A stretch of 64,000 nucleotides of DNA from CAZQHK01 sp964593455. GTDB taxonomy: Bacteria; Muiribacteriota; CAYSPT01. Under the pieces are notes generated by a model, which was not told the origin of the DNA, made no database searches, and saw only the letters and a program-made list of their open reading frames with translations. The DNA is taken from assembly GCA_964593455.1 (NCBI GenBank), contig CAZQHK010000003.1, positions 115,383 through 179,382 on the forward strand, written 5' to 3'. Below, piece by piece: positions 40,323-49,870 of this stretch. Position 1 is the stretch's first letter. Each line of letters opens with the position of its first letter. Both the position numbers and the translations under genes were made by a program.

Positions 40323-40482
40323 CTTTTTAAACCTCCTCTTGAAAGTATGTTTCCAGACAAAAAAAGTAGCCTGCTCTGGGTCCTTCACTCTCCAAGTGTA
40401 GCATTTTCAGCCGTACTTTTCAAGTGAAGTCGAGCAGGTTCAGGAGGCAGCGCAGTGAAGAGGTACTAAAACCACTTAAACC

Positions 40483-40605
40483 TTATCGATAAAGTAACAT
40501 GTTTTTCACAAATTCTTCGGGTTCCGAAATATTAACCGCAACAATCTCATCATCGAGTTCGACGTCGGACAATCCGTTCTTTTTAAAGTAAACTTGGATT
40601 CGCAT
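40483..40605 (-). CDS. Small acidic 40-aa ORF, function unknown
   Basis: An ATG at 40605 follows a strong ribosome-binding site (CGAGGAGGTGACCGG). The product begins MRIQVYFKKNG and ends EEFVKNMLLYR with a net-acidic middle (DVELDDEIVAVN). I do not recognise it. The site strength and codon-like composition support a real gene. It is placed alone between the small basic protein and a family-B repeat. Confidence 0.5.
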   Translation of the reverse strand: MRIQVYFKKNGLSDVELDDEIVAVNISEPEEFVKNMLLYR

Positions 40606-40759
40606 CCGGTCACCTCCTCGGAAATTTTGTTTTATGTTGTTCATGGTTTATGTATCGTCACGATTGAAGTAAAACTTTAATTTTTTGAAACGCGCAAATC
40701 CGTTACAGGATTTAAATCACAATGCTGAAGTGGATTTGTTGCTTTAGATTCCACCTTTA

Positions 40760-40878
40760 CTTTCTACACTGATATTCCAGAGGGTGGGAGGAGAGACTTA
40801 ATCAAGGGCAGGTCTTTGTAGTGGGTGGAAGGATGGTGATTTGAGATGGTCTCATCTCAAGCAGGAAGAAGATTGTGA
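40760..40878 (+). repeat. Repeat family B, copy 6 (right end decayed)
   Basis: CTTTCTACACTGATATTCCAG matches the left end at 27983 exactly over its first 21 bases, followed by AGGGTGGGAGGAGA as in copy 5, and CTCAAGCAGGAAGAAG at the right, where the AGTGTAGAAAG end is lost. The 302-bp gap 40606-40907 holds nothing else recognisable. Confidence 0.65.
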
Positions 40879-40907
40879 ACATGGAATCTTGCAACTAAAT
40901 GTTGTCG

Positions 40908-41597
40908 TCAGAGGAGGCTGGTGAAGCCGTATTTCAGAATGCAGTAGATAGCATCGATACCGTCCACCCAGGTAATTTTTTTGCCTTCGCTGTAGTCTCT
41001 TCCCCAATAGGAAATCCCGACTTCATATATCCGGGCGTTTTTTCGGGCCAGTTTGATGGTCACTTCCTGTTCGAATCCAAACCTGTCCTCTTCCAGGGTT
41101 ATGGACTTGAGCAGGCCGGTTGTAAAAACTTTATAGCAGGTCTCCGTGTCGGTCAGGTTGAGGTTGGTAAAACAGTTGGAAAGTAAGGTGATGACCCTGT
41201 TTCCCACATAGTGCCAGAAGAGTAGAACCCGGTGTGGCCGGCCGGTCCCAAACCGGCTCCCGTAGACCACGTCGGCGATACCCTTTTCGATGGGACCCAG
41301 CAGGCGTTGATACTCGTCTGGATTATACTCTAGATCTGCGTCCTGGATGATCACCACATCACCGGATACATAGCTGAGCGCAGTTTTAATGGCGGCGCCT
41401 TTCCCCTTATTGCGGCGGTGATATAGAATCCGGTCGGCCAGATCCGGTTTTGCTTCGAGGATGGAGCGGGTCCCGTCGATGGAGCCATCGTCGACGATGA
41501 TGATTTCTTTCTCCAGGTCAACCTTTTTTACCCGGGCGACGATAGTTTCAAGGGTGGCTGCCTCGTTGTAGACGGGAATGATAATTGACGCTTTCAT
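40908..41597 (-). CDS. Family 2 glycosyltransferase (dolichol-phosphate mannosyltransferase-like)
   Basis: This 229-aa cytoplasmic protein has the GT-A start IIPVYNEAATLETIV, VDDGSIDGT, the DXD region in IIQDADLEYNPDEY, GSRF and a C-terminal WVDGIDAIYCILKYG. It belongs to the DPM1-like group that puts a sugar on a polyprenyl phosphate. It overlaps the upstream membrane protein gene by 4 bp, which may be a user of the lipid-linked sugar. Confidence 0.9.
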   Translation of the reverse strand: MKASIIIPVYNEAATLETIVARVKKVDLEKEIIIVDDGSIDGTRSILEAKPDLADRILYHRRNKGKGAAIKTALSYVSGDVVIIQDADLEYNPDEYQRLLGPIEKGIADVVYGSRFGTGRPHRVLLFWHYVGNRVITLLSNCFTNLNLTDTETCYKVFTTGLLKSITLEEDRFGFEQEVTIKLARKNARIYEVGISYWGRDYSEGKKITWVDGIDAIYCILKYGFTSLL

Positions 41598-43093
41598 TGG
41601 TCATCTCCTTCAGCGGTGCTAGTCTGATCATCGGCGTTTGTTCTCGGGCGGCCGATCCAGGTATTTTTCACGGCGTACCGCCATTCCAGCTGCGGCATGG
41701 CCGGCATGTTGTATCGGCTTCGTCTTAAAATGAGACGATCCTTCGGTCTCATTTTTTTTATCCACGGCGTGAAGGTTTCGTCTGCGCTGTAATGCCACTG
41801 GATGTTCCGGAAAATAGCCAGATCGCCGGAAGGCATCATGGTTGGTTCGTAGCCTAACATATACCGCCAAGGCGCCTTCGGGTTTTTAAAAAAAGTATCG
41901 TAAAAAACAGTCATGCTGTCGCTGTAGATAATTCCGTCCGGTAGTGGCATCCAATCTTTTAATGCGTGGTTGCCGGAGGTGAGATATTCCTTGGTGAGAG
42001 TGTTCGTCCATCGTCCGTAGATATCACTGGTGGTGACCAGTAACAAGGTAATTCCCACTGCCAACGTCATCATCAACCGGCCTTTAGCTCCGGCCGGAAG
42101 AAACGTTTCACAGACATCCTGAAGTTCCAGGGCTATCCAGAATAGAATGGCCGGTACGCCCCAGTCGAACCAGAAGCGGCCGGCGATGAAACCCAATACC
42201 CACGACATGGAAGCCAGTATAAACACCGGATTGTCAAGACATTTACGGTTCCAGTTCCCTCTAAGTGCCCTCCAGGCAAGCAGAGCTGTTACCAGCGGAA
42301 AGATAAGCAACTCACCGTCGAAAGGTCTGAACTCGCTAACCAGGGTTCGTTGAAGCTGATGGGTTCCCATGGCCCTGAACGGGAAAGCCAGGTTTTGAAA
42401 TAGGAAAGCCAGGGGCTGCCCGGTGAAGAGAGCCCCAAAACCGATACCGATTACGATAGCCGTGGTCAAACGCCGGGCCGCCTTCCATTCCCGGGCCAGA
42501 CAAAAGGCGGCGATGGGAAGTATGAAAAGATACCAGGCGCAGTGTATCCAGGTGGCCGCGGCAAAGCCTGCTGTCAACACGGTCATGGTTACCAGGGGTG
42601 TTTTCTGGCCGGCAAGATTTCGCCACTGGTGGCACAGCAATAACAATACTGTCATGGAAACCAGAAGCGGTCGGCCGAGCACCAGCCGGGAAGTGATGTA
42701 CGGCAGGGTCGCGGTGACGGCCAGCAGGGATGTTAACCACGCTTCCGGGCGCTTGAATAGAGTAAGCGGGACGAGGCAAAACAGCCAGAACAGAATGAGA
42801 ATGGAAAAGACAGCCATGTTCTCGGTGTCCCAGTCAGTCAGCTGTTGCCAGAACCCCAAAATCACGTGCCAGCCCGGATGTGTGTCCATGACGATCTCGT
42901 CATTCAGCACCAGGATCTCTCCCAATTCCTTTCCAGAGACAGCTTTAGCCGCGTGCCGGAGTACGTCATCGGGTGGAAGATACCCATATTTCAGAATAAG
43001 CAAGGGAATGAACAGCAGGGTGGTCATTGCCAGGAGTAACACAGCCAGGTTAATCATCCGTTGGTTAGTTCCTCGCGTAGCGGTAGATTCCAT
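41594..43093 (-). CDS. Polytopic membrane protein, possible glycosyltransferase
   Basis: From the ATG at 43093 the product is 499 aa with about ten hydrophobic helices and a soluble C-terminal domain of about 120 residues. The first loop has the acidic pair YLPPDDVLRHAAKAV and later TWIHCAWY. The layout (helix, acidic loop, many helices) is like GT-C-type transferases, and it is coupled to the DPM1-like gene, but no family motif is certain. A longer frame from 43285 would overlap the permease gene and adds an unlikely leader. Confidence 0.55.
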   Translation of the reverse strand: MESTATRGTNQRMINLAVLLLAMTTLLFIPLLILKYGYLPPDDVLRHAAKAVSGKELGEILVLNDEIVMDTHPGWHVILGFWQQLTDWDTENMAVFSILILFWLFCLVPLTLFKRPEAWLTSLLAVTATLPYITSRLVLGRPLLVSMTVLLLLCHQWRNLAGQKTPLVTMTVLTAGFAAATWIHCAWYLFILPIAAFCLAREWKAARRLTTAIVIGIGFGALFTGQPLAFLFQNLAFPFRAMGTHQLQRTLVSEFRPFDGELLIFPLVTALLAWRALRGNWNRKCLDNPVFILASMSWVLGFIAGRFWFDWGVPAILFWIALELQDVCETFLPAGAKGRLMMTLAVGITLLLVTTSDIYGRWTNTLTKEYLTSGNHALKDWMPLPDGIIYSDSMTVFYDTFFKNPKAPWRYMLGYEPTMMPSGDLAIFRNIQWHYSADETFTPWIKKMRPKDRLILRRSRYNMPAMPQLEWRYAVKNTWIGRPRTNADDQTSTAEGDDQ

Positions 43094-43250
43094 GTATGTC
43101 CAATCCCTTATTACATAGCTGCGTACAGGAAATAGTATAACTGCCAGATGTCTGTTCGTCAAAACTTCAAACTTTTGCCACCCTCGTTTTGCACCTGAAG
43201 ACAGCTGAATTTTGCATTGAGATATAAAACGTTGGCCGGTGAAGGCCTGG

Positions 43251-44402
43251 TTACTCCAGGTGCAGGACCTCCGCCGGTGAAACACCGGCGGCCTGCTTGG
43301 CCGGGATGTAAGCGGCGATTAAAGAGCAAAGTATGGCAAACAGGTTAACCGCTAAAATATCGGGCCAATGTATCGTCACGGGAATGGTGGACAGAAGGTA
43401 GACTTCTCCCGGGACCTGGATGAGATGGACGTCCAGGTACCGGCACAAGCACCACCCGGCTGCGGTGCCCAGGACGGTTCCCAAAAGTCCGATTAAACCA
43501 CCTTCGAGGAGAAACAGATGCTTGATCTGCCTGCTGCTCCAGCCCATGGTTCTGAGAACGCCGATGTCTCTTTTTTTCTCGCTGACAATAAGCGTCAGGC
43601 TACCGGCAATACCGATACCGGCCACTACCAGGATGAAGAGCACCAGGAGCGAAACCACGATCTTCTCGGTTTTCAGAGCGCTAAAAAAAGTACGGTTACG
43701 TTCCATGAAGGTCTCTACCCGGCAGTGAAATTGATCAGCGAGTTCGCCGGCTATGGATTCTGACTGTTCGGAATCGTTCAGGTTGACTCCGATTTCGGTT
43801 ACCACGTCGGGAAGTTCATGGAGCCATTGGGCGTTTTCAAGCCCGGTGTAGGCGAAACCGAGATCATAATCATACATCCCGGATTCGAAAATGCCGGTGA
43901 CGGTGAACTGTGCTTTCCGATCCAGGGAGGAAATGGTAAGTTCGGCGCCCGGTGAGAGATTCAGGGCGTCGGCCAGGGCCTGTCCAAGGACCAGGGTATG
44001 CTTATTTTCCGGTTGAAAAGAACCCTGTTTCATGACCACGTTGTCAGATGAACTCCGAAATTGCAGGACTGTTTCCGTGCCGTAAAGTCTCACTCCTGCG
44101 ACCATACCCTGATACTCCACCAGGGCCTGCCCGGCGATGGAGACATGCGTCTCTTTCACCTCCGGCCGGTTTTTTAGTTTCCCGGTAATCTCGCGGTAGT
44201 TGAAGAAAAATCCGCGGTCGGCAGGAAGCAAAATAAGGTGAGAAGAGAAAGCCATTATTCGCTTCATGAACTCTCCCGTCAGGCCGTTGGCCATGGACAT
44301 GGAGGTGATCAAAGCGGTCACGCCGACGAAGATGGAGAGCACACTCAAGAGAGTTTGCCTCCGGCGGTTGGTAAGATGTCTTCTCGCGACGAGAAATATC
44401 AT
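43251..44402 (-). CDS. LolC/E-MacB-like ABC transporter permease
   Basis: This 383-aa protein has four transmembrane helices: one N-terminal (about 20-40), a large periplasmic domain, then three C-terminal (about 255-280, 305-330, 350-375). The FtsX-type region LRTMGWSSRQIKHLFLLEGGLIGLLG is clear. No ATP-binding gene is adjacent; the only LolD-like ATPase in the window is at 57560. It lies 4 bp from the UbiB-like gene. Confidence 0.88.
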   Translation of the reverse strand: MIFLVARRHLTNRRRQTLLSVLSIFVGVTALITSMSMANGLTGEFMKRIMAFSSHLILLPADRGFFFNYREITGKLKNRPEVKETHVSIAGQALVEYQGMVAGVRLYGTETVLQFRSSSDNVVMKQGSFQPENKHTLVLGQALADALNLSPGAELTISSLDRKAQFTVTGIFESGMYDYDLGFAYTGLENAQWLHELPDVVTEIGVNLNDSEQSESIAGELADQFHCRVETFMERNRTFFSALKTEKIVVSLLVLFILVVAGIGIAGSLTLIVSEKKRDIGVLRTMGWSSRQIKHLFLLEGGLIGLLGTVLGTAAGWCLCRYLDVHLIQVPGEVYLLSTIPVTIHWPDILAVNLFAILCSLIAAYIPAKQAAGVSPAEVLHLE

Positions 44403-44405
44403 CGC

Positions 44406-46091
44406 TTAAATCTTTCCCGATCGGATTATGGAAAGTACGAGCACCAGGCCCAGAAAAGCAGCTATTACGAACCCGATGATTCCCAGTATCGGGAACCCGA
44501 ACAGCAATGGGCCCTGCTGAGCGTGCATAATAAGCGATGAAGAAATCACCAGGGCGGCTACCACCAGGCTGACGGACAGGCGGTTGGAGGCCCGGTCGAG
44601 TATGGAAACCAGTTTCTCCAACCCGAGATGTTCGAACTCAATTTTCAAGGTGCCTTTTTCGGCCTTGGAAAGCACCGTGTTCAGGCGTCGGGGAATGGCC
44701 ATGATCAAGTTGGCCAGTTCGAAAAGTATCCGGGTGGTGCGTTTGGCCATCCGATGCGGTGAATATAGGGTGCTGATTATCTCCTTGGCGATGGGCTGAA
44801 TGACCTCCGCGGCGTGAAATTCCGGATCCAAAGACCGGCTGAGACCTTCCAGCACCAGCAGGGTCCGTCCCAGCAGGTAGAAGTCGGGAGGTGTTCGCAG
44901 ATGGTGTCGGGCACAGGTGCCCAAGAGTTCGTTAAACGCCTTGGCCAGAGATATGTCTTTCAACGGCCGGTCGATGTAAAAGTCTAAAAACTCGGTGACG
45001 TCTCGTTCCAGAGACCGCTCATTTATCTCCTCGTCGGCTACTCCCAGGGAAATCAGTGAACTAATGATGCTTTCAGTATCCTTGTTCATAACCGCCAGCA
45101 GGATACGAGCCAGCTCATCACGGGTGCGGGTTTCGAGCCGTCCCACCATGCCGAAATCAACAAAGGTGACGCGACCCTGCGGGGTGAGTATTATATTGCC
45201 GCCGTGCAGGTCTCCATGGAACGTCCCTTCCAGCAGTACCTGGTTGAGCACTTCTTCGGTAATTTCTCTGGCCAGTTGGGAAGGGTAATCGATGGTTTTC
45301 TTGATCATCTCAATATCGGTGAAGTTGGTCCCTTCAATCCATTCGATGGTTAGCACCCGGTCGGTAGTAAACTCCCAGTACACCCGGGGAGCGTAGAATT
45401 TCTCCCGGTCTTTAAAGTTCTTGGCGATGATTTCGGTATTGCGTCCTTCGATGCTGAAATCGAGTTCCCGGTGGATGGTCCTGGAAAATTCGTCCACGAT
45501 CTTCATCGGTTGATAAATCCTGCTTTCGGGTACCCGGCTTTCCAATATGCCGGCCAGGTTGCGGAGGATTTCCACGTCTGCTTCCACCTGGTTCTTGATA
45601 TCGGGCCGCTGGATCTTTATCACCACTTTGCTGCCGTCCGGCAGAACGGCATCATGAACCTGAGCCATGGAAGCGCTGGCCCGTGCTGTTTGAGAAAATT
45701 CTTTGAAAAGGTTTGCCGGGAGTTCACCTAGTTCTTCGAGAACGGTTTCATTGATCTCTTCCAGGGGAACCCGTTTTGCTTGATCCTGAAGTTTTTTGAA
45801 TTCGTTCAGGAAATTCGGCGGCAGCAGATCTGGCCGCATACTCAGAATCTGACCCATCTTGATGAAGGTCGGGCCGAGTTCCTCCATCACATGGCGGAGC
45901 TTTACGGGCAGCGGTTCGCGGGCTTTAGGCGGCCGGGTCTCTAGTCCTACCAGGCGTTTTCCGGTGGAGATGTATTCTTCCAGCCCGAGTTTATCAAGCA
46001 CGTACCCAAACCCATGCTTTACCAGCACGTTCAAAATCTGCTGGTAGCGCCTGACTATCCTGACTTTGCGGTGGAGTTCAAGAACGCTCAT
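44406..46091 (-). CDS. UbiB/ABC1/AarF-family protein kinase-like
   Basis: This 561-aa protein has the UbiB N-terminal KxGQ region (GPTFIKMGQILSMRPDLLP), the Ala-rich nucleotide loop ASASMAQVHDAVLPDG, VVIKIQRP, the catalytic HGDLHGGNI and the metal-binding DFGMVG. Two C-terminal helices anchor it in the membrane. UbiB proteins assist isoprenoid-quinone metabolism by ATPase activity. It precedes the ABC permease. Confidence 0.93.
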   Translation of the reverse strand: MSVLELHRKVRIVRRYQQILNVLVKHGFGYVLDKLGLEEYISTGKRLVGLETRPPKAREPLPVKLRHVMEELGPTFIKMGQILSMRPDLLPPNFLNEFKKLQDQAKRVPLEEINETVLEELGELPANLFKEFSQTARASASMAQVHDAVLPDGSKVVIKIQRPDIKNQVEADVEILRNLAGILESRVPESRIYQPMKIVDEFSRTIHRELDFSIEGRNTEIIAKNFKDREKFYAPRVYWEFTTDRVLTIEWIEGTNFTDIEMIKKTIDYPSQLAREITEEVLNQVLLEGTFHGDLHGGNIILTPQGRVTFVDFGMVGRLETRTRDELARILLAVMNKDTESIISSLISLGVADEEINERSLERDVTEFLDFYIDRPLKDISLAKAFNELLGTCARHHLRTPPDFYLLGRTLLVLEGLSRSLDPEFHAAEVIQPIAKEIISTLYSPHRMAKRTTRILFELANLIMAIPRRLNTVLSKAEKGTLKIEFEHLGLEKLVSILDRASNRLSVSLVVAALVISSSLIMHAQQGPLLFGFPILGIIGFVIAAFLGLVLVLSIIRSGKI

Positions 46092-46353
46092 AACGTGTTA
46101 ATTATAGATTCAGTCTAAAACCATGTCAACGTAATCGGTTAGGTAATATATCCTTAAGCCTTATATTAATTCGGTTAGGACCGGTTTTTCCCTGTTTTTT
46201 AAAGGTGGGACCTCTTTCAGCTAAACCAATCTACCTCTTGAGAGGGGGCGAGCCGGTGTGTTAAAATGCTATCTTCCTTATGGAGTATTTAGGTGAAAGT
46301 ATATAAGGTGCTAAGCCACACAATTCTATATTCCTGAAAGGTGTGATGAAATC

Positions 46354-47865
46354 GTGGCAAAGCTTTACAACGAGAACGAGTATGGATGCAGTCTTAATGG
46401 CGGTTGGTTGAACACCTCCGGCCCGGAACTTAAATCGATATCACCTGTTGATGGCTCCGTAGTGGGTACGATCCAGACAATAGATGAAGCCAGCTATGAG
46501 AAACTCATGGCCGCTTCTCAGGAAGAGTTTCTCCGGTGGCGGACGCTGCCGGCGCCAAAGCGGGGAGAGATCGTCCGTCAGATCGCCGGCGCCCTCCGTG
46601 ATCACAAGGACGAGCTCGGCCGGTTGGTGACTCTGGAAATGGGCAAGATTTACGAGGAAGGGCTCGGTGAGGTCCAGGAAGCCATCGATATAGCCGATTT
46701 CGCCGTTGGACTTTCGCGCCAGCTCTATGGAGTGACCACCCACAGCGAACGGCCGAGTCACCGGATGTACGAGCAGTGGCACCCGCTGGGAACAATCGGT
46801 ATCATCTCAGCTTTTAACTTCCCGGTAGCGGTATGGGCCTGGAATGCCATGATCGCCGCGGTCTGTGGAGACATAATGATCTGGAAACCCAGCAGCAAGA
46901 CGCCGTTTTGCGCTATCGCCGCCCAGAAGATCGTAGCGCCCATTCTCAAAGATGCCGGTTTCCCGAACGTCATGAACGTGGCGGTTGGAAGCGGGCTGAC
47001 ACTGGGTGAGTGGATGATCAACGACCGGCGTATACCACTGATCAGCGCCACCGGCAGTTGCCGTATGGGGTATCGAATCGGGGCTGTGGTTGGTGAGCGT
47101 TTGGGCAAGCATATTCTGGAACTGGGTGGCAATAACGGGATTATCGTGTGTGAATCGTCAGATATCGACCTGGCTCTGCGGGCGGTGATGTTCGGTGCTG
47201 TCGGAACCGCCGGTCAGCGTTGCACTACTACCAGGCGTTTGTTCCTTCATAAATCTATCGCTGAAAAATTTACCGACAGCCTGGTTAAAGCGTATTCCCA
47301 GGTCCCTATCGGCAATCCGCTGGAAAAGGGCACCCTCATGGGGCCGCTGGTCGATCATGGCGCGGTAGACGAGATGCAGCAGGCTTTAGAGCAGGTAAAG
47401 CGGGAAGGCGGAGAAATTCTGTATGGCGGAGAGATTTTGGCCGAGGGCAGTTTTGCCAAAGGGTCCTATGTACGGCCCTGTTTGGTCAAGGCTCACCCGG
47501 GCATGAAAATAGTCCGGGATGAAACCTTCGCGCCCATCCTCTACATCTTTACCTTCTCCAGCCTCAAGGAAGCTATTGCCCTCCACAATAGCGTGGAGCA
47601 GGGATTATCTTCCGCCATCTTCACCAAAGACCTGTTGGAAGCGGAACTGTTTCTGAGCTGCCAGGGAAGCGATTGTGGTATTGCCAACGTTAATATTGGC
47701 ACGAGCGGTGCGGAGATCGGTCTGGCTTTCGGCGGTGAAAAAGAAACCGGTGGTGGCCGGGAGGCGGGCTCAGATTCCTGGAAGATGTATATGCGGCGGC
47801 AGACAAATACCATTAACTATGGAGAAGACCTGCCCTTGGCACAAGGTATATCCTTCGATGTATAA
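46354..47865 (+). CDS. Aldehyde dehydrogenase, ALDH7-like
   Basis: This 503-aa protein starts with GTG. NAD-binding and catalytic blocks are ISAFNFPVAVWAWN, IWKPSSKTPFCAIA, the general base Glu in LELGGNNGIIV, and the catalytic Cys in TAGQRCTTTRRL (about residue 290). The final region SGAEIGLAFGGEKETGGGREAGSDSWKMYMRRQTNTINY is typical of the alpha-aminoadipate-semialdehyde dehydrogenase (ALDH7A1) group. The physiological aldehyde is not known. The 262-bp stretch upstream (46092-46353) has no gene; it is A/T-rich. Confidence 0.92.
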   Translation: MAKLYNENEYGCSLNGGWLNTSGPELKSISPVDGSVVGTIQTIDEASYEKLMAASQEEFLRWRTLPAPKRGEIVRQIAGALRDHKDELGRLVTLEMGKIYEEGLGEVQEAIDIADFAVGLSRQLYGVTTHSERPSHRMYEQWHPLGTIGIISAFNFPVAVWAWNAMIAAVCGDIMIWKPSSKTPFCAIAAQKIVAPILKDAGFPNVMNVAVGSGLTLGEWMINDRRIPLISATGSCRMGYRIGAVVGERLGKHILELGGNNGIIVCESSDIDLALRAVMFGAVGTAGQRCTTTRRLFLHKSIAEKFTDSLVKAYSQVPIGNPLEKGTLMGPLVDHGAVDEMQQALEQVKREGGEILYGGEILAEGSFAKGSYVRPCLVKAHPGMKIVRDETFAPILYIFTFSSLKEAIALHNSVEQGLSSAIFTKDLLEAELFLSCQGSDCGIANVNIGTSGAEIGLAFGGEKETGGGREAGSDSWKMYMRRQTNTINYGEDLPLAQGISFDV

Positions 47866-47891
47866 AATCGGCCTGTGAGAGGAGCCTGAAG

Positions 47892-49346
47892 ATGAGTGTC
47901 CCGCACGAGAAAACAGTGTGGTTGGGAGTATTCATAGTGCTTGTCATGAGTTGCTCACTACAGCACATGATCGCCGGTGAGGTGCAGGTTCTCGAGTCAT
48001 CTGATCCCGGGCGGAAACCGGCCTTGGTGAAGGGTACAGGGGCGAATCCCCTGCAGTATATACCAGAGGATGTAGAAGTGTTCTTTTCCTGCAATATAAC
48101 CTGGCTGCGATCTTCGCTCATCTCCATGTTGGAAGAAGCTGACAAGGGCGCAGAGCCGGATCTTAAAAAAGGAATGGAAGAGATTATCGCTACCTTCCAC
48201 CAGAATTATTACCAGGGCCGGCACAAGGCGGAAAACCGGGTGTGCGGAGAACATCTGAAAATAGCTCAGGCAGTGCTGGCTGAGGCCGGGTTCAGTAAAT
48301 ATTTAGCACCCTCGGAAGAAGAAATATCGGGGGTGTTTGCCAAGGCCGCGGAAGAACAATCTTCCCGGTCTCAGATCCGGTGTTCCGGTGACGGACAGTA
48401 TATCTGGGATGAAAAAGCTGCTGAACTGCTTTGTTCCGTGCACGGGAGTGGGACCTCACCGCTTAAACTTCCGCCGCTGCCGACTGTGCCTTCTCTGAAG
48501 AAAGCAGCGGATGTACTCAGGCACAGCCCGCTTAAATACGGTTTGATGATCGACCGGGTATATCTGTTTTCGGGTGGTTCTTCATGTACCGAGGGGGCCG
48601 TGCTGGCTACCGGTACCTTCGAACCGGAGAAGGTCGGAGACTATATGTCTCTGAACTCGAAGCGAACAGGGGCGCCTCCTCCCCGGATCAAGCGTGAACC
48701 AGGCCGGGTCTCTTTCATCAATTCCACTGTGGGCGGCGAAGGAAAGGTCGTTCTCTTCGGGAATGAATTCATTTTGGGCGGGAAGCCGGACGGGGTAGAT
48801 GAACTGATGGCCAGAGATTTCCGGTCACTGACCGGGACGCCGGACCGGTTTTCCGATGTACTGTCGCTGGCCTCTGACGAGATGTGTGCTTTGGCCGGCA
48901 AGGTATATTTACCGCCGGGTTTGGCGCCGGCACCGCTTATGATCTCCGAGTGGCCAAATTGGATCCGGTTTGAGCTGTTTGAGCACAGACTCAACCTGGT
49001 TGCGTGGTTCAAAAACGGGCAGGCAGCCAGTGGATTAAAAAGCATGGTAGAGATGCTGAGGGTACAGGGTATTATGGTTCTGGGAACGAAAATCGGTGAA
49101 TTGGAAAAGAATCCTCCGAAACCGGTAAAGGGCTCCCTGGCGGTTCCCAATCCAGCTGTGCTGAAACGGTTAAAGGAGACCCTGGAAACATCTGAAATTA
49201 AGATTGATAATCAAACTCTGTCTATCGCTATTCCACTGGGAGAACTCGAGGAAAATCTCCGATTTCTCATTAAAAGTGGGGCCGCGGAGAAGATTAAAAT
49301 ACCGCCGGGAATGAAAGGCCTTCCCAGTTTGCCGGGATTGAAGTAG
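47892..49346 (+). CDS. Exported protein with an embedded prepilin-like segment, function unknown
   Basis: This 484-aa protein has an N-terminal hydrophobic segment ending VLVMSC21, a possible lipobox. I do not recognise the whole family. Residues about 118-185 resemble the globular part of prepilins: RVC118GEHLKIAQAV..., then C164-SGDGQYIWD...C181-SVHG. The same C...G.Y..D...CS.H module ends the prepilin at 39592. The last part (340-484) contains LPPGLAPAP and a predicted helical SMVEMLRVQG. The start is 26 bp after the aldehyde dehydrogenase stop, with GAGGAG upstream. Confidence 0.6.
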   Translation: MSVPHEKTVWLGVFIVLVMSCSLQHMIAGEVQVLESSDPGRKPALVKGTGANPLQYIPEDVEVFFSCNITWLRSSLISMLEEADKGAEPDLKKGMEEIIATFHQNYYQGRHKAENRVCGEHLKIAQAVLAEAGFSKYLAPSEEEISGVFAKAAEEQSSRSQIRCSGDGQYIWDEKAAELLCSVHGSGTSPLKLPPLPTVPSLKKAADVLRHSPLKYGLMIDRVYLFSGGSSCTEGAVLATGTFEPEKVGDYMSLNSKRTGAPPPRIKREPGRVSFINSTVGGEGKVVLFGNEFILGGKPDGVDELMARDFRSLTGTPDRFSDVLSLASDEMCALAGKVYLPPGLAPAPLMISEWPNWIRFELFEHRLNLVAWFKNGQAASGLKSMVEMLRVQGIMVLGTKIGELEKNPPKPVKGSLAVPNPAVLKRLKETLETSEIKIDNQTLSIAIPLGELEENLRFLIKSGAAEKIKIPPGMKGLPSLPGLK

Positions 49347-49364
49347 TGTCTGCGGCCGAACTGC

Positions 49365-49805
49365 CTACCATTTTGATTTTTCCAGAGGAGTGTATGACGG
49401 GATTTCGATATTGAGCTTGATATTCTTGCGGGCAGGAAGCTCGAAGCGGAGTTTCTTGCCGCACCGGGAGCAGAACTTGTCCGCCGGGGTGAACCGTTTT
49501 CCACAGCATTTTCTTTTGAAGATATCTTTGGGGACCTTGGTAATGTTGGTTTTGACGAAATTAAGTTTTCTTATGTACCGTCCCTCATGATGGAAGTAGG
49601 CTACGTAACTGGCTAGTTTGGCCGGGGTGCCTTCATAATATCCGATAACGACACCTGAATCCAACGAAACTTCCCAAACCCCTTTGGTGTTTGCACGTTT
49701 ATCGCTGGTGACAGCGCTGGATTTGGTGGTCTTTTCAACTGATACTACATCCTGTTTGCTTGCTTTTTTCTTCGTTGTTGGTTTTTTCTGACCGGCCACG
49801 TGCAT
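49365..49805 (-). CDS. Small protein with Lys-rich N-terminus and zinc-ribbon C-terminus
   Basis: This 146-aa protein has residues 1-35 rich in Lys/Thr/Ser (KKPTTKKKASK). A beta domain follows (VWEVSLDSGVVIGYYEGTPAKLASYVAYFHHEGRYIRKLNF), then CCGKRFTPADKFCSRCGKK, which looks like a C2-C2 zinc ribbon with the first pair being C-C-x. The function is unknown. A start further downstream (Met-free) is unlikely. It is convergent with the upstream exported-protein gene. Confidence 0.6.
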   Translation of the reverse strand: MHVAGQKKPTTKKKASKQDVVSVEKTTKSSAVTSDKRANTKGVWEVSLDSGVVIGYYEGTPAKLASYVAYFHHEGRYIRKLNFVKTNITKVPKDIFKRKCCGKRFTPADKFCSRCGKKLRFELPARKNIKLNIEIPSYTPLEKSKW

Positions 49806-49870
49806 CCCGTCCCATCCATGTTAAGGTTATGATTCTCGCAATAGAATTATATAGGTTTGACCCGGCCAGG

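Noticed and set aside
43094..43285. N-terminal extension of the polytopic membrane protein
   Set aside because: It would overlap the permease gene and adds a Cys/Trp-rich stretch unlike a signal; the ATG at 43093 leads straight into the first helix.
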